From: DATJZH01 sp052146815
GTDB lineage: Bacteria; Actinomycetota; Actinomycetes; Streptosporangiales; Streptosporangiaceae
Length of the DNA stretch: 64,000 bases
NCBI GenBank assembly: GCA_052146815.1
Contig: JBKQMG010000194.1
Span: 34,081 to 98,080 of the forward strand
Direction of reading: 5' to 3'
Shown here: piece by piece, positions 1 through 8,383 of the stretch
Layout of the letters: the number at the start of each line of letters is the position of its first letter
How positions within the stretch are numbered: the stretch's first letter is position 1
Position numbers and translations under genes: made by a program
The notes under the pieces: model-generated
Databases searched by the model: none
What the model saw: the letters and a program-made list of their open reading frames with translations, nothing else
What the model was told of the DNA's origin: nothing

Positions 1-568
1 TGTAGTCACGGACGGTGGCCGGCCCGGTCATCCACAGCACTGTCCCGTCCGTGCGCTGGCCCGCCAGGCGCAGCATCTGCGGTCCGAGCGCGGCGAGCAG
101 GACCGGGACCCGGCCGGGCCGCGGGGTCGACAGGCCGATCGCGGCCCGCATCGTCTCCCCGGTGAAGGAGGCCGGCTGGCCGTCGAGCAGGGGCAGCAGG
201 ATGGACAGGTACTCGCTCATGTGCCGCGCAGGCCGGTCGAAGCTGTAGCCGTACATATCGTCGATGACGATCTTGTGGGACAGGCCGATGCCGAGGACCA
301 GCCGGCCGCCCACCGCCGTAGCGGTCGTCAGCGTCTGCTGCGCCAGCACGGCCGGATGGCGGGGATAAGTCGGCACGACGGCCGTGCCCAGCCCGATGCC
401 GGGGACCTGGCTCCCCGCCACGGCCAGCGCGGTGAGCGCGTCGAGGCCGAAGATGTTGGACATCCAGGCTGAACTGAACCCGTCGTCGGCCGCGCGCTGC
501 AGCTCGTCGCGGAGCGTGCCCAGCGCATCTGGCCCGGTCGGCTCAGCCTGGGACGTGCCAATGCGCAT
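1..568 (-). CDS. LLM-class F420-dependent oxidoreductase (3' end outside window)
   Basis: The N-terminal 189 residues of a luciferase-like (LLM) flavin/F420 oxidoreductase can be read; the gene runs off the left edge. It starts MRIGTSQAEP and carries the usual TIM-barrel pieces: strand and helix with GLGTAVVPTYPRHPAVLAQQ, then GGRLVLGIGLSH, and later PVLLAALGPQML followed by ADGT-like GQRTDGTVLW. These match the F420 branch rather than bacterial luciferase itself. The start is supported by GGAGA a few bases upstream. It is transcribed away from ppk across a 380-bp divergent spacer. Substrate unknown. Confidence 0.85.
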   Translation of the reverse strand, partial: MRIGTSQAEPTGPDALGTLRDELQRAADDGFSSAWMSNIFGLDALTALAVAGSQVPGIGLGTAVVPTYPRHPAVLAQQTLTTATAVGGRLVLGIGLSHKIVIDDMYGYSFDRPARHMSEYLSILLPLLDGQPASFTGETMRAAIGLSTPRPGRVPVLLAALGPQMLRLAGQRTDGTVLWMTGPATVRDY

Positions 569-948
569 GAGAGTCTCCGTTCGGCTCAGGGACGCCGGAT
601 CTGTGCGTGGTGTCGCCCCGGCGCTCGATCTTCCCCGGACCTGCCCTGCTTCGCAAGGCACCATGCACCGCGGCGGGGTTTTCGGTCAGCCCTGGCCGAA
701 AACCCCGCTTAGACCGCATTTTCACCCGCTGGTTCACCCTCTGTCTCCCTAGACAAGGTCAGATATTTACTCAACGATCGCAGTACGCGGCGGCCCCCGC
801 GTGCTTGATCGCCGTGGCACTGGGGACAATTGGCGACATGGCCTCCGGCGAGGCCGTTTACGTGCGAGTGCGCAGTGCGGGGGCGCAATGCGGGCGCTCG
901 GCGTGGATGCTGACCGTAAGTGCGGATCAGGGAAAGGACGCGGGCCAC
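569..948. promoter_or_regulatory. Divergent spacer between the LLM gene and ppk, with hairpin and PHO-box-like repeat
   Basis: No gene is seen here. Two signals are visible. A strong hairpin lies at 673-708 (13-bp arms beginning GCGGGGTTTTCGG, 10-nt loop). A PHO-box-like pair of 11-bp units lies at 732-753 (GTTCACC then GTCTCCC), upstream of ppk. In Streptomyces the PhoP regulator binds GTTCACC-type direct repeats upstream of phosphate genes including ppk; the match here is imperfect, so control by phosphate is an inference. Confidence 0.4.
673..708. terminator. Strong stem-loop upstream of ppk (attenuator or orphan terminator)
   Basis: The 13-bp arms are perfect inverted repeats (GCGGGGTTTTCGG and its complement) around a 10-nt loop. 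The hairpin is followed by a mixed sequence ending in TTTT. It lies between divergent genes, so it ends neither of them. If the ppk promoter is upstream, it sits in the leader and could attenuate; otherwise it may end a short unseen transcript. Confidence 0.45.
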
Positions 949-3786
949 ATGCTTAACCGGGATCAGTCGGAGCACCCGGTAGGCCAGCTGCAGCCCGTGC
1001 CACGCACGGGAGCGGCCCAGGCAGGTGATCTCGTCCAGGGCGGCGCAGGGCCGCGCGCGGCCCGCCTGGGGTTCGCGGCAGCCGAGCGCACCCTGATCGG
1101 CGGCACTGACCGCGAGCGGGACGCCGAGGCGGCGAGGCTGGCGGATGCTGGACACGGCGCCGCCGATGCCAGCGGGGCCAGCCAGGGCACCGCGAAGGCC
1201 AGCGCGGCGCAGGAGACAACCACGCGGGACACTACCGACGGCCGGCGACGGCCTGCGAGTCCCAAGGCCACCGGGCAATCCGCCCGCAGGACGAAGTCAG
1301 ATGCCAAGGACGGCAACGGGTCCAAGAGCCGCGCCGCTCAGCATGCCCGTGCGGCCGCACGAGCCCGTACGCGGGTGGCGGAACGGGAGCGCCAGGCGGC
1401 CGGAGAGGCGAACAACCGGGATAGCGGCGCGGCGGCGGCCGCCAGCACGCACGCCTCCGCCGGGCGGGACCAGGCCGCGCAAGACCAGGCCGCACGGGAC
1501 CAGGCCGGGCGGGGCCACGTCGCACAGGGCAAGGCCGCACTGAACGGGCCAGGGACGCAGGCCCGGGCCGGGCGCGGCGATGAGTTGCAGCAGCTGGCTC
1601 AGGCTGAGCGTCAGGCCGCCGCGGAGCGCGACCGCAAGGCAGCCGAGAGGGGGCGCCAGGCGGCCGCCCGGCGCCTGGCGCCTGCCAGCCACGGCGACCG
1701 CGCCGATGCCGCCCGCAGCGCGGCGGCGGAGCTTCCGGCGTACCGCTTCCTGGACCGGGAGGACAGCTGGCTGCGGTTCGCCGAGCGGGTGCTGGAGCTC
1801 GCCGAGGACGAGCACGTCCCGCTGCTGGAGCGGGTGAGGTTCGTCTCGATCTTCGCCAGCGCGCTGGATGAGTTCTTCATGGTGCGGGTGGCGGGGCGGA
1901 TCCGCCGGATGGCCACCGGGCTGCCGGTGGAGAGCGCGACCGGGCGCCCGCCCCGGGAGGTTCTGGAGAACACCCTCGAACTAGCCCGCGGCCTGTCGGT
2001 CCGGCATGCGCGGTGCTTCACCGAAGCCCTCGTCCCGGCGCTCGCCCGGGAGGGAATCGAGGTCCTGCGCTGGAAGGAACTGTCGCCGCAGGAGCAGGCG
2101 GACATGCAGAGCCTGTTCCGCGAGCGGATCTACCCGGTGCTCACGCCGCTGGCCGTCGACCCCGCGCATCCTTTCCCGTTCATCTCCGGGCTGTCCCTCA
2201 GCCTGGCGGTCACGATCGCCGATCCGCGCACGGGAGCGACCATCTTCGCGCGGGTCAAGGTCCCGCCGCTGCTGCCCAGGTTCCTCACGGTGGCCCGCAA
2301 CAGGTTCGTTCCGCTCGAGGACCTGATTGCCGCGCATCTCGGCGAGCTGTTCGTCGGGCTCGAGGTCATCGAGCATTACGCGTTCCGGGTTACCCGCATC
2401 CGTGACCTCGAGATCGACGAGGACGTCACCGAGGATCTGCTGCAGTCGCTGGAGCGCGAGCTCATGCGGCGCCGTTTCGAGCCCGCCGTCCGCCTCGAGG
2501 TCGAGGATTCCATCTCCGACGACGTCCTCGACAGGCTCGTCACCGAGCTTGGCGTCGATTACCGCGCCGTCTACCGGGTGACCGGACCGCTGGACCTGTC
2601 TGGCGTGTCCGTCCTCGCCGACCTGGACCGGCCAGCGCTCAAGTATCCGCCGTTCGTGCCGTCAGAGACCGCCCTGCCGCAGGACACCAGCGTCTTCGCC
2701 GCGCTGTCCGACCACGACGTGCTGGTGCACCTGCCCTACGACTCCTTCACCGCCAGCGTGCAGCGCCTGGTCGTGTCCGCGGCGGCCGATCCGCGGGTGC
2801 TGGCGATCAAGCACACGCTGTACCGGACCAGCGGCGACTCCGAGATCGTCGATGCGCTGATCGACGCGGCCGAGGCCGGCAAGCAGGTTGTGGTGGTCGT
2901 CGAGATCAAGGCCCGCGGGGACGAGCGCGCGAACATCGGCTGGGCGCGCAAGCTAGAGGAAGCCGGCTGCCACGTCGTCTACGGCTTCGTCGGCCTGAAG
3001 ACGCACTGCAAGATGGTGCTGGTCGTCCGCGAGGAGGATGGCGGGTCGCTGCGCCGGTTCTGCCACATCGGCACCGGCAACTACCATCCCAAGACCGCCC
3101 GGCTGTATGAGGACTTCGGCCTGCTTACCTCGGATCAGACGGTCGGCGAGGACGTCACCGACCTGTTCAACCACCTGACCGGGTACAGCCAGAAGACCGA
3201 CTACGGGCGGCTGCTCGTCGCGCCGACCGGGCTGCGGTCCGGCCTGCTCGAGCAGATCGAGGAGCAGGCGCGGCGCAGCCGCGACGGCCTGCCCGCCCGG
3301 ATCCAGATGAAATGCAACGCGATCATCGATGAGAAGATCATCGACTCGCTGTACCGGACATCGCAGGCGGGCGTGCCCATCGACCTGTGGGTCCGCGGGA
3401 TCTGCTCGCTGCGGCCGGGCGTTCCGGGCCTTTCTGAGACCATCCGGGTCCGCAGCGTGGTCGGCAGGTTCCTGGAGCACTCCCGGATCTACGCCTTCGG
3501 CACCGGCGAGGAGGAATCGCCGGGTGATGTCTGGATGGGCAGCGCGGACCTGATGCACCGGAACCTGGACCGCCGGGTCGAGCTCCTGGTACGGGTGACC
3601 AACCCGGCGCACCAGGCCGAGCTGCGCGGCCTCATCGACCTCGCGATGGACCCGTCCACGGCCTCGTGGTGGCTGGCGGGCGACGGAACGTGGACCCGCC
3701 ACCACCTCGAGGCCTCCGGCGCTCCGCTGCATGACATCCAGGACCTGCTGGTACGGGCGCGGCAGGCCCGGGCGGCCAATGCGTGA
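949..3786 (+). CDS. ppk: Polyphosphate kinase 1 with long low-complexity N-terminal extension
   Basis: PPK1 reversibly makes inorganic polyphosphate from ATP through a phosphohistidine. The catalytic part begins near residue 263 (YRFLDREDSWLRF, the PPK N domain) and continues through the middle domain to the phospholipase-D-like C domains. Two conserved histidines are seen: His686 in KTHCKM, the likely phosphohistidine, and His706 in HIGTGNYH. I chose ATG 949 because AGGGAAAGGA lies just upstream; earlier in-frame starts lack a ribosome site. The first ~260 residues are Ala/Arg/Gln/Asp-rich with degenerate pentapeptide repeats and are not part of the usual ~700-residue enzyme, giving 945 residues. 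The stop overlaps the next gene by 8 bp, so the two are probably co-translated. Confidence 0.95.
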   Translation: MLNRDQSEHPVGQLQPVPRTGAAQAGDLVQGGAGPRAARLGFAAAERTLIGGTDRERDAEAARLADAGHGAADASGASQGTAKASAAQETTTRDTTDGRRRPASPKATGQSARRTKSDAKDGNGSKSRAAQHARAAARARTRVAERERQAAGEANNRDSGAAAAASTHASAGRDQAAQDQAARDQAGRGHVAQGKAALNGPGTQARAGRGDELQQLAQAERQAAAERDRKAAERGRQAAARRLAPASHGDRADAARSAAAELPAYRFLDREDSWLRFAERVLELAEDEHVPLLERVRFVSIFASALDEFFMVRVAGRIRRMATGLPVESATGRPPREVLENTLELARGLSVRHARCFTEALVPALAREGIEVLRWKELSPQEQADMQSLFRERIYPVLTPLAVDPAHPFPFISGLSLSLAVTIADPRTGATIFARVKVPPLLPRFLTVARNRFVPLEDLIAAHLGELFVGLEVIEHYAFRVTRIRDLEIDEDVTEDLLQSLERELMRRRFEPAVRLEVEDSISDDVLDRLVTELGVDYRAVYRVTGPLDLSGVSVLADLDRPALKYPPFVPSETALPQDTSVFAALSDHDVLVHLPYDSFTASVQRLVVSAAADPRVLAIKHTLYRTSGDSEIVDALIDAAEAGKQVVVVVEIKARGDERANIGWARKLEEAGCHVVYGFVGLKTHCKMVLVVREEDGGSLRRFCHIGTGNYHPKTARLYEDFGLLTSDQTVGEDVTDLFNHLTGYSQKTDYGRLLVAPTGLRSGLLEQIEEQARRSRDGLPARIQMKCNAIIDEKIIDSLYRTSQAGVPIDLWVRGICSLRPGVPGLSETIRVRSVVGRFLEHSRIYAFGTGEEESPGDVWMGSADLMHRNLDRRVELLVRVTNPAHQAELRGLIDLAMDPSTASWWLAGDGTWTRHHLEASGAPLHDIQDLLVRARQARAANA
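1471..1545 (+). repeat. Five degenerate 15-bp tandem units inside the ppk extension
   Basis: Units start at 1471, 1486, 1501, 1516 and 1531. The first three begin CAGGCCG and encode DQAAQ/DQAAR-like pentapeptides; the last two are more diverged. The period is exactly 15 bp, so copy changes keep the frame. The repeat lies in the disordered-looking N-terminal region, well before the catalytic domain. Confidence 0.8.
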
Positions 3787-4681
3787 CTCGCCGCCGTCCC
3801 GATTGATTCGCGCGGCGGGCGCTGTGGTCTGGGCGCCCGGTCCGGACGGCCTCCAGGTGGCCCTGATCTCCAGGCGCCGCTATGGCGACTGGACCTTCCC
3901 CAAAGGGAAATGCGAGCCCGGCGAGCACGTGCTCGAGACCGCGGTGCGCGAGGTGCAGGAGGAGACGGGGCTGCCGGTCATCCTCGGCCGCCCGCTGAGC
4001 TACTCGACTTATCAGCGCAACTCGCAGCCCAAGCGAGTCGACTACTGGGTGGCCGCTTCGCGGGAAGCGCGCTCCGCCTTCGTTCCCAACCACGAGGTGG
4101 ACGAGCTTCAGTGGCTGCCGCTGCCGGCGGCCATGGACCGGCTCAGCTACGAGCATGACCGGTCGATCCTCGCGGCCTGGGCCGCCGCGCCGGCGCAGAC
4201 CGTGCCGCTGATCCTGGTCCGGCACGCGTCTGCCGGCAGCAAGAGCGACTGGGCGGGCGAGGAACTGGCGCGGCCGCTCGACCCGGCCGGCACCGCCGAC
4301 GCCGAGGCTCTGGGCCGCCTGATGGCCTGTTACGGTCCCGCCAGGGTAATCAGCTCGGTCGCCGAGCGCTGCGTCGCGACCGTCGTGCCGTTCGCGGCGC
4401 GGACGGGCGCGACGATCGAGCTTGAGCCGCTGTTCACCGCCAATCATGCCGACCGGTCGCAGGAGGCCGCCGCCCGTGCTTCGGCGATCGCGGCCGGAGG
4501 CCAGCCCACCGTGATCTGCACGCACCGCGAGAACCTGCCCGTTCTGCTCCAGGCGGTCTGCACGCGCCTTGGCTCGCCCGTGCCCGCGGGCCCGTCCCTG
4601 CGCAAGGGCGCGTTCTGGGTCCTGCACACCGCAGGCGGCCGCCTGATCGCCGCCGAGCAGCATCACCCGGCGTCCGCCTAG
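3779..4681 (+). CDS. mutT1: MutT1-type Nudix hydrolase with C-terminal histidine phosphatase domain
   Basis: A 300-residue two-domain protein. Residues ~8-135 are a Nudix domain with a perfect Nudix box at residues 43-65 (GX5EX7REVQEETGL), which binds metal and cleaves nucleoside diphosphate-X bonds. Residues ~142-300 are a histidine-phosphatase-like domain beginning LVRHASAG (His149), where the usual RHG reads RHA. This architecture is that of mycobacterial MutT1, which acts on 8-oxo-dGTP/8-oxo-GTP and diadenosine polyphosphates; that gene also lies beside ppk in mycobacteria. The ATG overlaps the end of ppk by 8 bp. Start at 3779 is preferred over the in-frame ATG 16 codons upstream, which lies inside ppk. 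Confidence 0.9.
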   Translation: MRDSPPSRLIRAAGAVVWAPGPDGLQVALISRRRYGDWTFPKGKCEPGEHVLETAVREVQEETGLPVILGRPLSYSTYQRNSQPKRVDYWVAASREARSAFVPNHEVDELQWLPLPAAMDRLSYEHDRSILAAWAAAPAQTVPLILVRHASAGSKSDWAGEELARPLDPAGTADAEALGRLMACYGPARVISSVAERCVATVVPFAARTGATIELEPLFTANHADRSQEAAARASAIAAGGQPTVICTHRENLPVLLQAVCTRLGSPVPAGPSLRKGAFWVLHTAGGRLIAAEQHHPASA

Positions 4682-4704
4682 CGGTCCGCTGTTCTTGTCG
4701 GGCC

Positions 4705-5289
4705 TTACTGCGCCCGGGCGGCGGGCTCCCAGTCCAGGGTCGGCGGCAGCGCCCCCTCCAGGATCAGCAGCCAGCGCTTGACCTCGAGCCTGGTTCCGCC
4801 GCTGTAGCCGCCGAGCCCGTCGCTGGCCACCACGCGATGGCAGGGGACGATCACCGGGATCGGGTTGGCCCCCATGACCTGGCCGACGGCCCTGGCCGGG
4901 AGCTCGGCGTCGGCCAGTGCGCCGCTGCGCCGGGCCAGCTCGCCGTAGGTGACCGTCTGGCCGTACCTGACGGTTTCATACAGCGCGCCCAGAACCTTCC
5001 GCTGCAGCGGGGATACCGCGCTCCAGTCCAGCGGGAGGTCGAAGACACGGCGCCGGCCGGACAGGTACTCGGCGAGCTGCGCGCGGGCAGCTCTCAGGCA
5101 CTCCTGCGCACTGCCCTGACCGACTGCCGGTGCGGCTCCGCCAGCGGCAGCCGAGCCCGTGCGGGCCACCTCAGCAGGTCCGGGGACCGGCTCGGGACCG
5201 AATCGCACGCGGGCCACCCCCTTGCTGCTGCAGCCCACCGCCAGCGAGCCGACCGGAGTGCCGAGCACGTCCCACGCCATATCGCTCAC
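4705..5289 (-). CDS. ogt: Methylated-DNA-protein cysteine methyltransferase
   Basis: Suicide repair protein that moves the alkyl group from O6-methylguanine (and O4-methylthymine) in DNA to its own cysteine. The active-site motif IPVIVPCHRVV is present, followed by GLGGYSGG, and the N-terminal ribonuclease-like domain precedes a winged helix (PLQRKVLGALYETVRYGQTVTYGELA). GTG at 5289 is chosen with GGAGAG upstream; ATG at 5280 is possible. Length 194 residues, normal for the family. Convergent with mutT1 with a 23-bp gap. A glycine/alanine-rich linker sits between the two domains. Confidence 0.92.
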   Translation of the reverse strand: MSDMAWDVLGTPVGSLAVGCSSKGVARVRFGPEPVPGPAEVARTGSAAAGGAAPAVGQGSAQECLRAARAQLAEYLSGRRRVFDLPLDWSAVSPLQRKVLGALYETVRYGQTVTYGELARRSGALADAELPARAVGQVMGANPIPVIVPCHRVVASDGLGGYSGGTRLEVKRWLLILEGALPPTLDWEPAARAQ

Positions 5290-5440
5290 GACGCCATTGT
5301 CTCTCCGTCCGGCGCCGGGGCACTGGCAGAAATCCGCACACACCCCGGGCACGCCAGCCCGTCGTCAGCACGAGCCGAAGTGTCGGCAGCCCGGTGTAAA
5401 TATCAGCTATCCGCTCACATCGACAGAAGGAGCCAGCCGC

Positions 5441-5788
5441 ATGTCCAGCAACCCGGCCGAGGACGTGGAGAACGAGCTTGCCGCGCTGTCCCGGCGCTTA
5501 ACCGGCCCGGGGGAGCGGGAGTGCCTGCGCTGCTACCTGCTCCGGATGATCAGCGAGTTCGGCTGCGACGGGACGCACCGGTGGACAATCCGGTGGCGGG
5601 ACCTCATGGCGCCGCGGGCCGCGGGCCTCGTCCGGCGACTGCAGAACCGGGGCGGCATCTGCTGCGACTGTGAAGTGATCTTCAATGTCTTCACCGGCAG
5701 CCCGGACGATCAGGGGCCATGTGCGGGCATCGTCCGGGCAGGCTCCTCGCTGCCCTGCGACCGCCGGACCCTGCGCAAGACGGCCTGA
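5441..5788 (+). CDS. DUF2695 family protein
   Basis: A 115-residue protein of unknown function in the DUF2695 family. The signature is visible: ECLRCYLLRMISEFGCDGTHRWT in two blocks, then GGICCDCEVIFNV near residue 80. The Cys-rich tail (CDCEV, then single Cys residues) may bind metal, but this is not shown. ATG 5441 is preceded by AGAAGGAG, an excellent ribosome site; the same frame is open further upstream but without one. Divergent from ogt and convergent with the RNase D gene. Confidence 0.85.
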   Translation: MSSNPAEDVENELAALSRRLTGPGERECLRCYLLRMISEFGCDGTHRWTIRWRDLMAPRAAGLVRRLQNRGGICCDCEVIFNVFTGSPDDQGPCAGIVRAGSSLPCDRRTLRKTA

Positions 5789-5789
5789 T

Positions 5790-5819
5790 AGCCCGGACTT
5801 CGGCTGCCTCCGCCGGGCT
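5790..5819. terminator. Possible bidirectional terminator between DUF2695 gene and rnd
   Basis: Inverted repeat AGCCCGG / CCGGGCT with a 16-nt loop in the 44-bp gap between convergent stop codons. The stem is short and there is no T tract, as is usual in high-GC actinomycetes. Confidence 0.4.
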
Positions 5820-5832
5820 GCAGGCGGGAGGG

Positions 5833-7233
5833 TTACTCCGCTTCTTCCTTCTCCAGGATGCGCAGCAGCGCCCGGGCGATCGGCATGGCAGTGAGTTCGG
5901 TCTGCCAGGGCCTGGCGCCGTAGCCGGCCAGGTCGGCGGCGACGGTATCGGCGCTGACCGGGCCGGGCGGCTGCCAGGACAGGCGCCGCACGGCATCGGG
6001 CTGCAGCAGGTTCTCCGCGGGCAGGCCGGAGGAGTCGGCGAGGGCCGCGACGACGGTCCGGACCGCGGTCAGGCGCTGCGCGGCCGCCGGATCGCGTTCC
6101 TGCCAGCGATGGGCGGGGGGCGGCCCGTCACTGGGCGGCGCCGACGCATCCGGCAGGTCGCGATCGGACAGTGCCCGGGCGCGCCGGATCGCCGCCAGCC
6201 ACTCAGTCGCGTGCCTGCGGGCATTGCGGCCGGAGAACCCGGGGGCGGCCGCCAGCTCCTCGGGATTGGCGGGCAGTGACCTGGCGGCCGCCACGATGGC
6301 GGCATCGGGCAGCACCCTGGTCGGCGACAGGTCGCGCCGCCGGGCGATCTTGTCACGCTCCTGCCAGAGCTCGCGGACCACGGCGAGGCCCCGCCTGTTG
6401 CGGACCCGGTGAATGCCGGAGGTACGGCGCCAGGGATCGGTGCGCGGCCCGGGCGGCTTGGCGGCCAGGATGGCGGCGAACTCCTGCCGCGCCCATTCAT
6501 CCTTGCCCTGTTCCTGGAGCTCCCGGGCCAGCTCATCGCGCAGTTCGACCAGCACCTCGACGTCGAGGGCGGCGTAGCGCAGCCATTCCTCGGGCAGCGG
6601 CCGGGTCGACCAGTCCGCCGCGGAGTGGCTCTTCTCGAGGCTGAGGCCGAGCACGGTCTCTACCAGGGTGCCGAGGCCCACCCGCGGATAGCCCAGCAGC
6701 CGCCCGGCCAGCTCAGTGTCGAAAAGGTGCCGCGGCCGGTAGCCCAGCTCGGCCAGGCAGGGCAGATCCTGCGAGGCCGCATGCAGGACGGCCTCGGTGT
6801 CGGCCAGGGCAGCATCGAGGCCGGACAGGTCGGGACAGGCGACAGGGTCGAGCAGCACGGTGCCCGCACCGCCGCGGCGCAGCTGAACCAGGAAGGCGCG
6901 GTGGCCGTAACGGAAGCCGGACGCGCGCTCGGCGTCGACCGCGACGGGACCGTCGCCCGCCGCGAGCGCGCGAACGGCCGCATCCAGCGCTTCGCTGGTC
7001 ACGATCAGCGGCGGCAGGCCCTCCCGTGGCTCGAGCAGCGGCACGGCTACCCGCTCTGGGGCGGCCTCGCTGGCGCCGGCAGTCTCAGCAGCGTCCGCGC
7101 TCTGCCCGGCGCCTGCGTTCTCGCCGGCGCAGGCGGTCTCGGCAGCGCCTGCGGTGTCACCGGCATCCGCGCGGGCGACGGCTGCCGTCTGCTGGTCGCG
7201 GCCGGACCCGGAATCGGTCTGCGGTGCGGTCAC
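5833..7233 (-). CDS. rnd: Ribonuclease D
   Basis: 3'-5' exoribonuclease of the DEDDy group, 466 residues. After a ~50-residue Ala/Thr/Gly-rich leader comes the exonuclease domain: motif I in VAVDAERASG, motif II in LHAASQDLPCL, and motif III with Tyr in YAALDVEVL. An HRDC domain follows (LPDAAIVAAARSLPANPEEL, then APGFSGRNARRH). GTG 7233 overlaps the TGA of the upstream DUF3000 gene (GTGA), so translation is probably coupled; an ATG further upstream would lie inside that gene. Likely in stable-RNA 3' end trimming. The pairing of DUF3000 with RNase D and hemE is common in actinobacteria. Confidence 0.93.
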   Translation of the reverse strand: MTAPQTDSGSGRDQQTAAVARADAGDTAGAAETACAGENAGAGQSADAAETAGASEAAPERVAVPLLEPREGLPPLIVTSEALDAAVRALAAGDGPVAVDAERASGFRYGHRAFLVQLRRGGAGTVLLDPVACPDLSGLDAALADTEAVLHAASQDLPCLAELGYRPRHLFDTELAGRLLGYPRVGLGTLVETVLGLSLEKSHSAADWSTRPLPEEWLRYAALDVEVLVELRDELARELQEQGKDEWARQEFAAILAAKPPGPRTDPWRRTSGIHRVRNRRGLAVVRELWQERDKIARRRDLSPTRVLPDAAIVAAARSLPANPEELAAAPGFSGRNARRHATEWLAAIRRARALSDRDLPDASAPPSDGPPPAHRWQERDPAAAQRLTAVRTVVAALADSSGLPAENLLQPDAVRRLSWQPPGPVSADTVAADLAGYGARPWQTELTAMPIARALLRILEKEEAE

Positions 7234-7826
7234 GGGCGCCGCCGCCGGTGCGGCGGCCGCAGCGCGGCGACCCCCGCTGCCAGGGGCGGCAGCCCCGAGG
7301 CGGCGCACAGTGCGTCGGACCAGGCGGCAACGTGCGCGCTCAGCTCGGGGCAGCCGTCAGCCCCGACCGCGGGGGACCAGGAAGCCCGCAGCTCGAATCC
7401 GGTTGACACCGGCTCGTCTCGCTTCGTGCCGAACCCCTCCGTCACCACTCTGGTTACCGTCCCGCTGCTGCCCGCGTACCCGGCTGCCCGGGCGTCCAGC
7501 GCCTCGGTCAGCCAGCTCCACCCGACCTCGCCGATCAGCGGATCGGCCGCTATCTCCGGCTCGAGCTCAGCGCGGAAGTACGCGATGATGCGAAACCGGC
7601 CTGACCAGGATGCCTGCCCCGCTGGGTCGTAGAGCAGGACGAACTTGCCCCAGCCGATCTCAGTTTCCCCCTCATGCGCCGTCGCGGCAATTGCCGCAGC
7701 GTGCGGCGCCAGCCGCCGGGGCGGCGGCTCGTCCTCGAAGACTATTTCGGGGCGCTCGCGGACAACCTCGGCTATCCCGGCTTCGATCTCTGTGACGGCC
7801 GCGCGGAACAGGGTCTCGGAATCCAT
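7230..7826 (-). CDS. DUF3000 family protein
   Basis: A 198-residue actinobacterial protein of unknown function (DUF3000). Recognised from ETEIGWGKFVLLYDP and RVVTEGFGTKR plus the genomic position immediately upstream of RNase D. ATG 7826 has AGGAGG at ideal distance (AGCAGGAGGCGCC). The stop overlaps the rnd start by 4 bp. No catalytic motif, signal peptide or membrane segment is seen. Confidence 0.85.
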   Translation of the reverse strand: MDSETLFRAAVTEIEAGIAEVVRERPEIVFEDEPPPRRLAPHAAAIAATAHEGETEIGWGKFVLLYDPAGQASWSGRFRIIAYFRAELEPEIAADPLIGEVGWSWLTEALDARAAGYAGSSGTVTRVVTEGFGTKRDEPVSTGFELRASWSPAVGADGCPELSAHVAAWSDALCAASGLPPLAAGVAALRPPHRRRRP

Positions 7827-7893
7827 GGCGCCTCCTGCTGCGCGGTCGGCCGCGGGCCTCATTGCCGGGGCACGCGGCTTGCGCACGCTGGCG

Positions 7894-8103
7894 TCATGCC
7901 ACCCGGTCGCGCAGGTCCGAGATCTCCGCTGGCTCGTATGCGAACAGGGAAAAACCGACGAGCAGGCCGGCTCCGCACGAGGTGCAGGACCATTCGGCGC
8001 ACTCCCCGTCCAGGTAGTCGGGGCAGCCGCCTGGCTCAGGGTGGTGCAGTTCGAAGAGCCGGTCGCAGCCGCAGTCGCGGCAGTGCCGGATCGTCTCGAT
8101 CAT
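7894..8103 (-). CDS. Small zinc-ribbon-like protein
   Basis: A 69-residue protein with two cysteine pairs, HCRDCGC at residues 7-13 and SCTSCGA at 39-45, the layout of a rubredoxin-type zinc ribbon. Start ATG 8103 has GAGGAG upstream. It is first in a minus-strand unit followed by the DUF3000 and rnd genes, and divergent from hemE. Acidic and small, so it might be a subunit or adapter; no function can be assigned. Confidence 0.7.
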   Translation of the reverse strand: MIETIRHCRDCGCDRLFELHHPEPGGCPDYLDGECAEWSCTSCGAGLLVGFSLFAYEPAEISDLRDRVA

Positions 8104-8383
8104 CTGCGGGCTCCTCGCTGCCGGCGCATCCGGGCCTGGCTGGCGCGATTGCACCAGGCTCACCTTGATGCTGGCACGGCCATGTCCGGTGTTCGCGGAT
8201 CTGGTGCGGCGTGTCATCGGCCCGTTTGCCGCTAGGGTCGGCTCCGGTCTTCCCTGCGGCCGGGCGCGCGGGGCTCTCCGGCCGCCGCCACAGACGGCCG
8301 TGAGCACTGCCGAGCTGCACCGGCCCGACGACTATTGCCGCACGTCGGTGGCGTGCGAGCGGTGGTATGAGAAGATCCGTCAT

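Noticed and set aside
6409..7632. Plus-strand open frame opposite RNase D and DUF3000
   Set aside because: Antisense shadow without motifs or ribosome site; the minus-strand genes are well supported.
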